This document shows, piece by piece, positions 27,444-36,871 of a DNA stretch of 64,000 bases; within the stretch, counting starts at the first letter, position 1, and every line of letters starts with the position of its first letter. The stretch comes from Gluconobacter sp. Dm-62. Its GTDB lineage: Bacteria > Pseudomonadota > Alphaproteobacteria > Acetobacterales > Acetobacteraceae. A program made the position numbers and the translations under genes. The notes beneath the pieces were generated by a model that saw only the letters and a list, made by a program, of their open reading frames with translations, ran no database searches and was not told the origin of the DNA. The stretch is taken from NCBI RefSeq assembly GCF_018256155.1, contig NZ_JAERLY010000007.1:97300-161299 (forward strand), given 5' to 3'.

Positions 27444-28772
27444 ATGTCTGAAAACATTACATTCCACGATCTGACCCAGACTGAGACGACCCCCGAAGCC
27501 CTGCTGCAACGGACAGAGAGTGACCTGTCGGTTTTCTTCGAACGCGTCAAACCGATCATCGAACAGGTCCGCACCGAAGGCGACGCCGCCCTGCGCCACT
27601 TCGCACAGGCCTTCGACCGGGTGACCACTCCCAATATGAGCATCAAGGCAACGCCGGAAGAATTCGACGCCGCCTTCGCCAGCATAGAGCCCGACGTCCT
27701 CGAATCCATCAAATACGGCATCAGAAACATCCGCCGCTTTCACGAAGCCCAGAAGCCCGAGGAAAGCTGGATGATCGAGGTCCAGCCCGGCATCTGGGCC
27801 GGTGATCGCAACGTCCCGATCGATTCCGTAGCCTGTTACGTCCCACGCGGCAAAGGCAGTTTCCCAAGCGTCGTGAACATGACGACCATTCCCGGAAAAG
27901 TGGCCGGCGTCCCCCGTCTGATCATCGTCACACCCCCGTCCCCCGACGGCACCGTCGATGCCGGCACTCTCGTTGCCGCTCGCCTGATCGGAGTCGAGGA
28001 GGTCTATAAATGTGGCGGCGCACAGGCCGTTGCCGCCGTCGCTTTCGGAACGGAAACCGTGCCCGCCTGCGCCAAGATCGTCGGCCCCGGCAGTCCGTAT
28101 GTCGTCGCCGCCAAGCGACTGCTGTCCGACCGGATCGACCCCGGCATCCCCGCAGGCCCCAGCGAAAGCATCATCCTGACCGATGACAGCGTCGATCCGG
28201 TGCTGGCCGCACTGGACCTCATCATCGAGTCCGAACATGGTCCGGATTCCTCTGCCTGGCTCGTCACCAGCAGCCGCCGCGTGGCCGAAGGCGTCATCGC
28301 CGCCCTGCCCGCACACTGGGCCGAAATGGACGCCAAACGCGCCGAATTCTCCCGCGCCGTTCTGGGTGGCGCTCATGGCGGCGTCATCCTGACCAAGGAC
28401 TTCAGCGCTGCCGTCGATTTCACGAACGCCTACGCACCGGAACATCTCGAAATCCTGACGGTCGATCCGATGGCGGATCTCGGACGCATCCGTAACGCAG
28501 GCGAAGTCCTTCTCGGCACGGCCTCTCCCGTCACATTGTGCAATTACGTCCTCGGCCCGAACGCCGTCCTCCCGACAAACCGCGCTGCCCGGACCCACTC
28601 CCCGCTTTCAGTCCATGATTTCATGAAGCGCATGTCCTTCGCCCGCGTCTCGCCGGAAGCCTATCCGGAAGCCGCCCGCCACGCGGAACGCTTCGCACGC
28701 TACGAGAACTTCTCAGGCCATGCCCGCGCCGTCTCCTCGGCCCGCCCCATGCCAAAGCTCGAATCACGATGA
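27444..28772 (+). CDS. HisD-family (histidinol dehydrogenase-like) catabolic dehydrogenase
   Basis: 442-residue NAD-dependent dehydrogenase of the histidinol dehydrogenase family, a zinc enzyme oxidising an alcohol twice to a carboxylate. The catalytic Glu333-His334 of APEHL and AGPSES are present. Compared with biosynthetic HisD, the zinc-ligand Gln in the QAEHG motif is Glu262 here (ESEHG) and the Asp of the GDY motif is Asn367 (CNY); the late His is kept (SGHARAV). Such paralogues include sulfopropanediol dehydrogenase HpsN. The gene lies among catabolic dehydrogenases, a kinase and a permease, not his genes. ATG at 27444 was chosen because the open frame upstream overlaps the SDR. The next gene overlaps by 4 bp. 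Confidence 0.88.
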   Translation: MSENITFHDLTQTETTPEALLQRTESDLSVFFERVKPIIEQVRTEGDAALRHFAQAFDRVTTPNMSIKATPEEFDAAFASIEPDVLESIKYGIRNIRRFHEAQKPEESWMIEVQPGIWAGDRNVPIDSVACYVPRGKGSFPSVVNMTTIPGKVAGVPRLIIVTPPSPDGTVDAGTLVAARLIGVEEVYKCGGAQAVAAVAFGTETVPACAKIVGPGSPYVVAAKRLLSDRIDPGIPAGPSESIILTDDSVDPVLAALDLIIESEHGPDSSAWLVTSSRRVAEGVIAALPAHWAEMDAKRAEFSRAVLGGAHGGVILTKDFSAAVDFTNAYAPEHLEILTVDPMADLGRIRNAGEVLLGTASPVTLCNYVLGPNAVLPTNRAARTHSPLSVHDFMKRMSFARVSPEAYPEAARHAERFARYENFSGHARAVSSARPMPKLESR

Positions 28773-30115
28773 GCCCCGAAGCAAGCAGCGAGGAAACCGT
28801 CAGCGCGGCCGGAATCCTCGCCGCAGCCCGAAGCGGAAACCCCGCTCTCGCCCGGGATCTCCTGTCACGCATGATCGAGGAGGAGTTCGGCTTCCGGATC
28901 ACGGAAGTCGTTCTCGGCGCGGATGATTACAGCCTGAACTCCGTCAACGGGTTCATGACCCGTGACGACGGAGAACAGTTTTTCTTCAAGTTCCACCACG
29001 AAGAAAACGAAGACTCCGTCCTTCAGGAATTCTACCGGGGCGAAATCCTGCTGGACGCAGGCTTCCCGGTCGATATGCCCGCCCATGTCTGCCGTCGCGT
29101 CGGACGGCAGATCCTGCTCTACCCGCTCAAAACCATCCCGAAACTCGCCGATGCCGCCCGCGCGGTCGATCATGGAACGCCTTTGCATGGCTCGGACGGA
29201 CTCGATCTCATTCAGGCCCAGCAGGCACTCGATCAGCTGAGCGCCACGCTCTACCTGCGCTCATGGCACCCGATCACCGCGAAACAGAGCGCGGACGAAC
29301 CGATCCACCAGCTCTTTCACCATCGCCTCACCACACCGGATCAACCGTCCGATACGCTCGGCGGAAGAGCAACAAAGTTCTTCGCTCCGGAACGAGAATT
29401 CACCTTCCCCGGCATCGTCCTGACTGGCAGCGAGCTTCTCGAACTGAACTGGGTGATCGACGACATACGCTACGACCGCACCCTGAAAGACTGCTTCCAA
29501 AACTCGCTCAAAAATCTGGCGCCCGAAACGCTGGCTCAAAGCGGCGGTGTCGTGGCCCACGGAGACGCCCATAACGCCAATGTCTGGTTCAACCCTGACA
29601 GCGCCAGCCTGACCCTTTTCGATCCTGCCTTCGCCGGACGCAACATCCCGGCCCTTCTCGCCGAGATCAAAGCCACATTTCACAACATCTTCGCCCATGC
29701 GGACTGGCTCTATCATTCTGCTGAACTGGACACCTGCCCCGAAATCCGGATCAGCAACGGAACCGCTTTCGTCACAACGCACTGGTCGCTCCCGTCCCTG
29801 AGACGGGCCTTCCTCCGCGACAAGGCCCGGTTCCTGTGGCGCCCTCTTCTGGAAGGGCTAGCGCAACGCAACGTCCTGCCCGCCAACTGGCGCGAAACCA
29901 TCCGCTCCGGTCTGTTCTGCTGCCCGACTCTCGTCATGGATCTCTGCGCCAGAGCAGACTCAAACCCCAAAAGCCGCCACACCCCGGCCTCCTCCCTGAC
30001 GGGACTCGCCATCGCCCTGATGTGCGGCGCCGAGCCTGAAAAAGAGGACGTGATCTCACGCTTCCTGAGGGCTATCGACCCAGCCCATACAGTGCCAGAG
30101 TGGAACGATATCTGA
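28769..30115 (+). CDS. APH-fold small-molecule kinase of unknown substrate
   Basis: 448-residue phosphotransferase with the aminoglycoside/choline-kinase fold. The catalytic loop is HGDAHNANVWF (about 264-274) and the metal-binding motif is DPAFAG about 20 residues later. The N-lobe has FFFKFHHEE as the probable ATP-binding Lys. It is longer than antibiotic kinases and embedded in a catabolic operon (4-bp overlap with the HisD-like gene), so phosphorylation of an imported metabolite is more likely than resistance. I cannot name the substrate. Confidence 0.75.
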   Translation: MSPEASSEETVSAAGILAAARSGNPALARDLLSRMIEEEFGFRITEVVLGADDYSLNSVNGFMTRDDGEQFFFKFHHEENEDSVLQEFYRGEILLDAGFPVDMPAHVCRRVGRQILLYPLKTIPKLADAARAVDHGTPLHGSDGLDLIQAQQALDQLSATLYLRSWHPITAKQSADEPIHQLFHHRLTTPDQPSDTLGGRATKFFAPEREFTFPGIVLTGSELLELNWVIDDIRYDRTLKDCFQNSLKNLAPETLAQSGGVVAHGDAHNANVWFNPDSASLTLFDPAFAGRNIPALLAEIKATFHNIFAHADWLYHSAELDTCPEIRISNGTAFVTTHWSLPSLRRAFLRDKARFLWRPLLEGLAQRNVLPANWRETIRSGLFCCPTLVMDLCARADSNPKSRHTPASSLTGLAIALMCGAEPEKEDVISRFLRAIDPAHTVPEWNDI

Positions 30116-30142
30116 TCCAGAAAACGGGAAAGATCCCCCTTC

Positions 30143-31534
30143 ATGAACCCGTCCCAGAATAAGACCGTTCAGGAAACCGCAACGTCAGCCTTTGCCGTTG
30201 AAAACGAAACGATCTTTCCCGTCCCTGAAGACCGTCGCCATGGAAACGCATGGTCCCTCCTGATGGTCTGGATCGGCGCGAACCAGAACATCATGGCCAT
30301 CATGACCGGCCTGATCTACCCGAACATCTGTCACCTTTCCCTCGGCTGGTCACTCCTCGCCATTCTCACGGGAAATCTGCTGGGAGGCGTCTTCATGGCC
30401 CTTCACGCCGCCCAGGGTCCCCATCTCGGCATTCCCCAGATGCAACAGACACGCGGGCAGTTCGGCTCGTCCGGAAGCCTGCTGATCATTGCCATCATCA
30501 TCCTGATGTATGTCGGCTTCACATCCACATTCTTCGCCATCAGCCGCGAACAGATCGTGCAAGTGTTCGGAAACTCCGTCAGCCAGCTCCCGATATGGAT
30601 TTCCGTCATCGTGATCGGCAGCCTCTGTGCAATCGGCCATGACGTCATCGAACGTTTCATCTCCGGCTTCATTCCTGTCGCCGCCATAACATTCGTCCTT
30701 CTTGCCTTCGCCTATATGTCCGCCTCCGGCGGTCATCTCGCACAGCCGATGTGGCAATCCCCCACACCCCACGACTTCCTGACGGCCCTGTCGCTCGGCG
30801 TCCTGTGGCAAATCGCCTACGCCCCCTATGTCTCTGATTACACGCGCTATCTTCCATCAGCGACCGGTGAACGCACGGCCTTCCTCGTCTGTCTGGCAGG
30901 CAGCGTCATCGGCACCGCGTTCCCGACATTCATCGGCTCCTATATCGGCAGCACCGGATTTTCAGGAAACATGTACGACGCCGTAAGGCCCTGGTCGCCG
31001 CTGCTCCCAATGGCCCTCTTTGCGGTAATGATGGTCTCAACACTGGTAAGTTGCACGATGCAGATCTACTGCGCCGCGCTCTCCTCCCTGACTTTCCTCC
31101 AGACCTTCCGCCCCAACTGGACCCCAACCGGAAAATCGCGGGCCCTGGCTGCCCTGACCCTGTGTCTGTGCTGCGCCGTCATCACCATCAATCTGAATGG
31201 AAGCGTGCTGGAAATTCTCGACAACGTCATCGCGCTGCTGCTCGCGGTCCTGTCTCCCTGGACCGCCATCAACCTCGTTGACTATTATCTGGTCCGACAC
31301 GGAACCTACGATATCCCCTCCCTTTTCCGGCACGACGGCGGCATTTACGGCCGCGCCAACCGCCCGGCGCTGCTGTGCTACGCCATAGGCGTCATCGTGC
31401 AGATTCCGTTCCTGTCTAACGGCCTCTATACCGGCCAGCTTGCCCGCGCCATCGGCGGAATCGACGTCTCCTGGATCCTCGGAATCCTCGTCCCCGGCCT
31501 TCTTTATCGTGCGCTGGCGCGACACAGAACCTGA
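30143..31534 (+). CDS. NCS1-family nucleobase/cytosine-type permease (copy 2)
   Basis: 463-residue inner-membrane protein of the same NCS1 subfamily as the 24-kb permease; both share DRRHG near the N-terminus, MALHAAQGPxLGxPQM, a ProTrpThrAlaIleAsnLeu segment and a similar C-terminus. About 12 hydrophobic segments. It follows the kinase by 27 bp in the plus operon. The two divergent units therefore each carry their own member of one transporter subfamily, which suggests related substrates. Confidence 0.88.
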   Translation: MNPSQNKTVQETATSAFAVENETIFPVPEDRRHGNAWSLLMVWIGANQNIMAIMTGLIYPNICHLSLGWSLLAILTGNLLGGVFMALHAAQGPHLGIPQMQQTRGQFGSSGSLLIIAIIILMYVGFTSTFFAISREQIVQVFGNSVSQLPIWISVIVIGSLCAIGHDVIERFISGFIPVAAITFVLLAFAYMSASGGHLAQPMWQSPTPHDFLTALSLGVLWQIAYAPYVSDYTRYLPSATGERTAFLVCLAGSVIGTAFPTFIGSYIGSTGFSGNMYDAVRPWSPLLPMALFAVMMVSTLVSCTMQIYCAALSSLTFLQTFRPNWTPTGKSRALAALTLCLCCAVITINLNGSVLEILDNVIALLLAVLSPWTAINLVDYYLVRHGTYDIPSLFRHDGGIYGRANRPALLCYAIGVIVQIPFLSNGLYTGQLARAIGGIDVSWILGILVPGLLYRALARHRT

Positions 31535-31680
31535 CGGTTGGCCTCTCTGCGAAAGCCTTCTTCAGTTTTTCCGAAGCGCTTCCCCATACATCCGTTCTTT
31601 AACTCAGCGCATCGAATTGCGACCATTACTCTATCGCACCAAACTCGCATCAGGCGCGAAGAGTTTGAGGAAACAGTTCC

Positions 31681-32094
31681 ATGCCCGTCCACACCCGAAT
31701 CCGCCCCTTCAATACGAAGGAAACGTACCCCGAACAGAGCCTCGACAACGATCTCTGTCAGGCCGTCGTTGCTGGAAATACCGTCTATGTCCGCGGACAG
31801 GTCCCTCAGGATCTCGACACGCGTGAGAACGTGGCCGTCGGCGATCCAGTCGGACAGGCCCACAAGGTCATGGAAAACATCACTCTGCTCCTGAAGGAAT
31901 CAGGCTCCGACCTGTCCCATATCTGCAAGGTCACGGTCTATCTCACCGACATCCGCTACCGCGAGGCCACCTACCGCGTGCTGGGACAGCACCTCAAAGG
32001 GGTTTTTCCCGTTTTCACCGGACTGGTCGTGGTCGCGCTCGCCCGGCCTGAATGGCTGATCGAAGTGGACGTCATCGCCGTCATCCCGGACTGA
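31681..32094 (+). CDS. RidA family protein (reactive intermediate deaminase-like)
   Basis: 137-residue YjgF/RidA-fold protein. It shows TYPEQSLDNDLCQAVVAGNTVYVRGQVPQD, VMENITLLLKESG and the C-terminal RPEWLIEVDVIAV. RidA hydrolyses reactive enamines and imines formed by PLP enzymes or oxidases; family members in catabolic operons often act on a dedicated imine. GAGGAAA precedes the ATG at 31681. It lies between the permease and the third TonB receptor in the same orientation. Confidence 0.9.
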   Translation: MPVHTRIRPFNTKETYPEQSLDNDLCQAVVAGNTVYVRGQVPQDLDTRENVAVGDPVGQAHKVMENITLLLKESGSDLSHICKVTVYLTDIRYREATYRVLGQHLKGVFPVFTGLVVVALARPEWLIEVDVIAVIPD

Positions 32095-32166
32095 ACACAC
32101 GCCATAAGCCCCTCCTCCCTAACGAAAGACCCGCGCCGCACGGGTCATCCATGCCGAGGCACCGCC

Positions 32167-34509
32167 ATGCAGACGAAATCCCTGCTTTCACGCCATTGTT
32201 TGCTTCTCTCCTCGACAGTTCTCCTGCTGGGAGGAGGCGCGAAAACAGCCCTTGCAGCCACAACCAGACACAACGCTCCCGCTCACAACGCCCAGCCGGC
32301 GGCTACCCCAGCCCACGCTAAACGCACCTCGGTAGAAAACACCGGCCCTGGCGAAACAATCAACGTCTCTGTCAGCCGCCACAGACCAGGCGGCGGCCTG
32401 ATCAAACGCGAAACCGCAGCCCGCTCCATCAGCACCATCTCCCACGAATTCATCGCCAAACAGTCCCCCGCCTCCAACACCCTGGCCCTCGTCAACCTTT
32501 CCCCCGGCGCCAACGTCGCCATGGGAGACCCCTTCGGCGTCACCGACCAGTCCTCCGTCAGCGTCCGCGGTCTCAACCAGCAGGAAATCGGCTACATCTT
32601 CGAAGGCGCGCCGATGAACGACCCGGACAATTACACGCCCAACTCGTCGGAGTGGGTGGACAGCGAGAACATGGAAAGTGTCCAGCTTCAGCAGGGCGCG
32701 CCTGATATCGAAATTCCGACTGTTTATTCTGCTGGTGGCACGATGAACGTGCGGATCCGCAATCCGGAATACAAGCGTTCGGGGCAGATTGATGTCAGTT
32801 ATGGCTCGCATCAGATGAACCGGCAGTTCATCCGTTATGATACCGGGGAGATCGGGAATACGGGTGTGCGGGCGTTTGCGTCATTTTCGAACCTGACCAG
32901 TCAGGCGTGGCGCGGACCGGGGCGGAATAACCGTCGGCACATGGATTTCAAGGCGATCAAGGACTGGGCGCCGGAGAGCTATACGACCCTGTCTCTCACG
33001 TACAACAACGAGAGCACGGCCTGGTACAGCACGCCTTCGCTGGCGGCATGGAACAAGAGCGGTCTTGGCGGTGGGATCAATCTGGATGGGACCTACAAGT
33101 TTGGCGACGCAAACTACTACAAGGGCTTCCAGACGAACTGGACGGATTATTTCCTGAGCAGTCAGTCCCACTTCAAGCTGAACCATCAGCTTTCCGTGGA
33201 TATCACCCCGTATTTCTATCATGGGTCGGGGAATTATCCGCTGGGCGTTTATACGATCCCGACGAGCGGCACCTATTATGATGGGACGCAGCCGGTGAAT
33301 GGCCAGCTTGCGGGGAACACCTATTCGCAGGATGGCAATGTCGCCGCGAAATGGGACTGGTACGGGCGGGAGAACTATACCGGCCTGAATGCGGCCATGC
33401 ATTACGACGCCGGAATTAATCATCTGGTTTTCGGGGCGTGGTATGGCTACAGCGACATGAATGTCAGCGAGCCTTTCTCGGGGCTGGACGAGGCCGGGAA
33501 TGTTTCGAATTCGCTGCTCAAGCTGACGGACGGGACCGTTCTCAATGGCTGGCGGTATCATACGATTACGCAGATGGTCGGGTTGTATGTCGGGGATGAG
33601 GTGCGGCTGCTCAATGACCGGCTGCACATCAATGTCGGCTTCAAGGAAGTCATGACCGCGCGCAGCGGGACGCTTCAGCAGCCGGGGCCGCAATATGCTG
33701 TTGGCTACAACTCGGCCGAGCCGCTTCCGCGCATGTCGATCAGCTACAAGGTGAATAACAACATCCAGCTTTTTGCCAATGCGACGACGAGCTTCCGTGT
33801 TCCGATGGGGTCGGCATTCTACAACCAGTATAACAGCCCGTATGATGCCAGCCTTTACCAGACGGCCAATACGCATCTGAAGGATGAATACAGCATCGCC
33901 GAAGAACTGGGCGCGCGGTATCATAACAACTGGATCATGGGTTCGGTGACGCTGTTCAACTACAACTTCGTCCACCATGCCATCAACCAGTACATCAACG
34001 CCGTTCCCTACTTCCTGGATGCGGGTGGGATGACCTCGCGCGGGGTGGATGCGGAACTCGGCTTTACGCCCTGGCACCATTTTTCGCCGTACATGTCTGC
34101 CGAATATCTTTACGCCACCAATGACAACAACATCACGATGGGCGGTGTGACCTACGCCACGAAGGGCAAGATCGCGACGTCGGCGCCGCGCTGGATGGCG
34201 GCCATTGGTGTTCAGTATGATGACGGGACGTTCTTTGGCAGCGTGTCCATGAAGTATGTCGACAAGGAATACGGCACGTTCATGAACGACGAGCGCATCC
34301 CCGGCCACAAGCAGGTGGACATGATGCTGGGTGCGCGCACGCACGATATCGGGTTTTTCAAGAAGCCGAGCATCCGCCTGAACATCGTCAATCTGGGCGA
34401 CAGCCATTACCTGTCCGGCGTTTACAGCACCGGCCCGGTGGCAGGAACATCCAGCTATTATGTGGCGCCGTCCTTCGCCTGCCTTGCGACTGTTTCCACG
34501 GGTTTCTGA
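32167..34509 (+). CDS. TonB-dependent outer-membrane receptor (paralogue 3, compositional mosaic)
   Basis: 780-residue receptor with a signal peptide (1 to about 30), a linker, a plug domain ([16 protein letters not shown] at about 134-150) and a barrel ending in STGF, sharing NFVHHAI-, YGTFMNDE- and [18 protein letters not shown] motifs with the other two receptors. The DNA changes character near codon 158: upstream of about 32640 the coding strand is C-rich, downstream it is G-rich (in lines 32461-32640 I count 77 C and 41 G; in 32641-32880, 52 C and 80 G). The stop codon overlaps the GMC oxidoreductase start by 1 bp, so receptor and enzyme are translationally linked. Confidence 0.92.
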   Translation: MQTKSLLSRHCLLLSSTVLLLGGGAKTALAATTRHNAPAHNAQPAATPAHAKRTSVENTGPGETINVSVSRHRPGGGLIKRETAARSISTISHEFIAKQSPASNTLALVNLSPGANVAMGDPFGVTDQSSVSVRGLNQQEIGYIFEGAPMNDPDNYTPNSSEWVDSENMESVQLQQGAPDIEIPTVYSAGGTMNVRIRNPEYKRSGQIDVSYGSHQMNRQFIRYDTGEIGNTGVRAFASFSNLTSQAWRGPGRNNRRHMDFKAIKDWAPESYTTLSLTYNNESTAWYSTPSLAAWNKSGLGGGINLDGTYKFGDANYYKGFQTNWTDYFLSSQSHFKLNHQLSVDITPYFYHGSGNYPLGVYTIPTSGTYYDGTQPVNGQLAGNTYSQDGNVAAKWDWYGRENYTGLNAAMHYDAGINHLVFGAWYGYSDMNVSEPFSGLDEAGNVSNSLLKLTDGTVLNGWRYHTITQMVGLYVGDEVRLLNDRLHINVGFKEVMTARSGTLQQPGPQYAVGYNSAEPLPRMSISYKVNNNIQLFANATTSFRVPMGSAFYNQYNSPYDASLYQTANTHLKDEYSIAEELGARYHNNWIMGSVTLFNYNFVHHAINQYINAVPYFLDAGGMTSRGVDAELGFTPWHHFSPYMSAEYLYATNDNNITMGGVTYATKGKIATSAPRWMAAIGVQYDDGTFFGSVSMKYVDKEYGTFMNDERIPGHKQVDMMLGARTHDIGFFKKPSIRLNIVNLGDSHYLSGVYSTGPVAGTSSYYVAPSFACLATVSTGF

Positions 34510-36125
34510 TGGACATGTACAGCGACCTGTCCCGGTCTTTTGACTTCATCGTTGTGGGAGCCGGTTCGGCGGGATGTGTTCTCGCTAACCGCCTCAGCGC
34601 CGATGGCCGTTTCCGCGTCTGTCTGATCGAGGCGGGGAAAAGCGACCGTACCCCGAGAATCCGCATCCCGGCGGGGACGCTGACGCTCTACAAAAGCCGG
34701 CGTTTTGCCTACCAGTTCCACTCCACGCCGCAGGAGCATCTGGCGGCCCGGCGCATCCATGTGCCGCGCGGCAAGGCGCTGGGTGGGTCCACCACGCTCA
34801 ACAGCATGATCTATATCCGGGGCGACCGCACGGATTACGATCACTGGCAGGCTCTGGGCTGCACGGGATGGGGGTGGGACAGCGTTCTTCCCGAGTTCCG
34901 GGATCTTGAACACTGTCATCGCAAGCTTGATCCGGCGTTTCATGGCGTCATGGGGGAGCTGGATGTTACAACGCCGCGGGACGTCAATCCGCTGTCACGC
35001 AGTTTCGTGCAGGCTGGTGTCAGCGCGGGGTTCCCGGAAAACTCCGACTTCAATGGAGCCACGCTGGAGGGCGTCGGGATCTATGACGTCACGCAGCGCG
35101 ATGGGTATCGGCTCAGTGCGTATCGCGCTTTCGTTCATCCGATTCTGACGCGGCCGAATTTCACTCTGATGTCGGGTGTTGAGGTCCGCAATCTGGTGAT
35201 TGAGGAGCGGGTGGCCCGGGGAATCGTGATCGTTCAGGACGGCGCAACGCAACTGTTGCGGGCGAAGCGGGAAATCGTGCTCTGCGCAGGCGCGATCGGT
35301 TCACCGCAGATCCTGATGGCGTCGGGGATCGGGCGGAGTGAGGACCTGATTGCAGCGGGGATTTCGCCCCTTCATCATCTGCCCGGCGTTGGGCAGAATC
35401 TTCAGGATCATCTGGACGGGCTGGTCACGGTCCGTTCGAAAGATCACCGGACGCTGGGCTTTTCCGGCCGTTCTCTGCCAGCCATTCTCAAATCTCCGTT
35501 CAAATTCCTCTTCGGGCGCAAGGGGTGGCTGACCACGAATTATGTCGAGGCCGGAGGGTTTGCCCGCACGCCCATCGCCTGCGACAATGTGCCCGACATC
35601 CAGTTCCATTTCGTGCCCGGTTATCGCAGTCCGCGCGGGCGACTGTTCGAGTGGGGGCATGGGATTGCGATCCATACCTGTGTTCTGCGGCCGAAGAGCC
35701 GGGGCAGCATCAGGCTGGCGACGGATGGCTCGAAGCAGCCGGTCATCGATTTCAATTTCGCCTCGGCCCCGCATGACCTGAAAATCCTTTGCGAAGGCAT
35801 CCGGGCGGCGCGGAAAATTCTGGAGCAGGCGGCGTTTGACGGAACGCGGGGCGCGGAAATCGCGCCGGGCAAAGACGTACAAAGCGATGCGCAGATTCTG
35901 GAGTATCTGCGGCAGAGTGCGGCGACGGTCTTTCATCCTGCGGGGACGTGCCGCATGGGCGTAGACGACGACGCGGTTGTCACGCCGCGCCTGAAGCTGC
36001 GCGGGATTGAGGGTCTGCGCGTTGCGGATGCCTCGATCATGCCGACGCTCATCAGCGGCAATACCAGCGCGCCGAGCATGATGATCGGGGCGAAGGCGGC
36101 GAAAATGATTCTGGAAGACGCCTGA
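34509..36125 (+). CDS. GMC-family FAD-dependent oxidoreductase (choline dehydrogenase-like)
   Basis: 538-residue flavoprotein. The FAD-binding motif is [14 protein letters not shown] (about 16-29), followed by [28 protein letters not shown] and the C-terminal active-site His in [23 protein letters not shown] is the second GMC signature. There is no signal peptide, unlike periplasmic sugar and alcohol dehydrogenases of acetic acid bacteria, so it is likely cytoplasmic or membrane-associated. Coupling to a TonB receptor suggests oxidation of the imported alcohol. The substrate is unknown. Confidence 0.9.
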   Translation: MDMYSDLSRSFDFIVVGAGSAGCVLANRLSADGRFRVCLIEAGKSDRTPRIRIPAGTLTLYKSRRFAYQFHSTPQEHLAARRIHVPRGKALGGSTTLNSMIYIRGDRTDYDHWQALGCTGWGWDSVLPEFRDLEHCHRKLDPAFHGVMGELDVTTPRDVNPLSRSFVQAGVSAGFPENSDFNGATLEGVGIYDVTQRDGYRLSAYRAFVHPILTRPNFTLMSGVEVRNLVIEERVARGIVIVQDGATQLLRAKREIVLCAGAIGSPQILMASGIGRSEDLIAAGISPLHHLPGVGQNLQDHLDGLVTVRSKDHRTLGFSGRSLPAILKSPFKFLFGRKGWLTTNYVEAGGFARTPIACDNVPDIQFHFVPGYRSPRGRLFEWGHGIAIHTCVLRPKSRGSIRLATDGSKQPVIDFNFASAPHDLKILCEGIRAARKILEQAAFDGTRGAEIAPGKDVQSDAQILEYLRQSAATVFHPAGTCRMGVDDDAVVTPRLKLRGIEGLRVADASIMPTLISGNTSAPSMMIGAKAAKMILEDA

Positions 36126-36153
36126 ATAAGGCTCTTCCAGAAAACGGGGGGCT

Positions 36154-36831
36154 TTAGCGGTCCCCCGGCACCCCATAAGACGGGGCCGAAAGCGGGTTGA
36201 GGCCGCGCGTGACGTAGTCGTGCATCTGGGGCTGCCAGAGCGTCCAGAGGCGGCGCAGGTCAGCGAGGGGGGCGTCGCTCCAGTCCACACGCAGATCTAC
36301 CAGAGGCCAGCTCTGCTCTTCCACCACCATCAGCCCGGCGGAATGGACCGGCCCGGCTTCCCCGCCAGCCTCAAGACCGGCTTCCATGGCAAGGATCAGC
36401 CTCTCCGACAGTTCCAGCGCCGGGCTGGACGCATTGAATGCTGCGATCATGATATTCGGAACATCTTCGCGGGCCAGCATATTGCCTGCTGCGGCGACAT
36501 TCGTGCCGGACACTTCGGCGTGGCATCCCAGGATCTGTTTTCCCGCCCAGAGTGCGGTGTTTCCATCCCGGTCCAGGACGATGAGCTGACGGAACTCCCG
36601 GAAGGCGTTGCCGCGCACCAGAATGTCCCGGCATTCCTCCGCCGTTGCGCCCTGCGCCAGCAGGTCCAGCCCGGACGGGCCGAGGCGGGGGTCCGTGATG
36701 TTCTGGGTAGCCACGACGCCGACACCGGCTCTGGCAAAGGCGCAGCGGCTGGCGACGGCCGGGGAGGAGGACGAAACGGCCATCCCGAACTGACCGGTCC
36801 GCTCACAGCGGGCGACAATGGAAAATGTCAT
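36154..36831 (-). CDS. DUF1028 domain protein (Ntn-hydrolase-like)
   Basis: 225-residue protein of the DUF1028 family, recognised by MTFSIVARCERTGQFGMAVSS, the conserved VGVVATQN and GPSGLDLLAQGATAEE. The family resembles Ntn-hydrolases and is often found near peptidases; its reaction is not settled. It lies 40 bp downstream of the argE-like gene on the same strand, consistent with joint peptide or N-acyl amide breakdown. Confidence 0.85.
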   Translation of the reverse strand: MTFSIVARCERTGQFGMAVSSSSPAVASRCAFARAGVGVVATQNITDPRLGPSGLDLLAQGATAEECRDILVRGNAFREFRQLIVLDRDGNTALWAGKQILGCHAEVSGTNVAAAGNMLAREDVPNIMIAAFNASSPALELSERLILAMEAGLEAGGEAGPVHSAGLMVVEEQSWPLVDLRVDWSDAPLADLRRLWTLWQPQMHDYVTRGLNPLSAPSYGVPGDR

Positions 36832-36871
36832 GGGCAGTGTCTTTCATGAATGGAGCGGCTCATGACGCCGC

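Noticed and set aside
27342..28598. 418-codon minus-strand frame opposite the HisD-like gene
   Set aside because: Asp/Gly-rich shadow; catalytic motifs lie on the plus strand.
28769..30115. Aminoglycoside-resistance kinase
   Set aside because: It has the APH catalytic loop, but its length, operon overlap with a dehydrogenase and adjoining permease point to a catabolic substrate.
32600..32720. Replication origin at the composition switch
   Set aside because: The sign of the switch fits an origin, but it lies inside an intact receptor gene with no dnaA boxes, parAB, gid or similar genes nearby; an inversion endpoint is more economical.
32881..34407. 508-codon minus-strand frame within the third TonB receptor
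   Set aside because: Complement of conserved receptor motifs; its length reflects G-rich third codon positions rather than a gene.
36140..36166. Hairpin CGGGGG/CCCCCG at the end of the DUF1028 gene as a terminator
   Set aside because: It overlaps the coding end and lacks a T tract on either strand.
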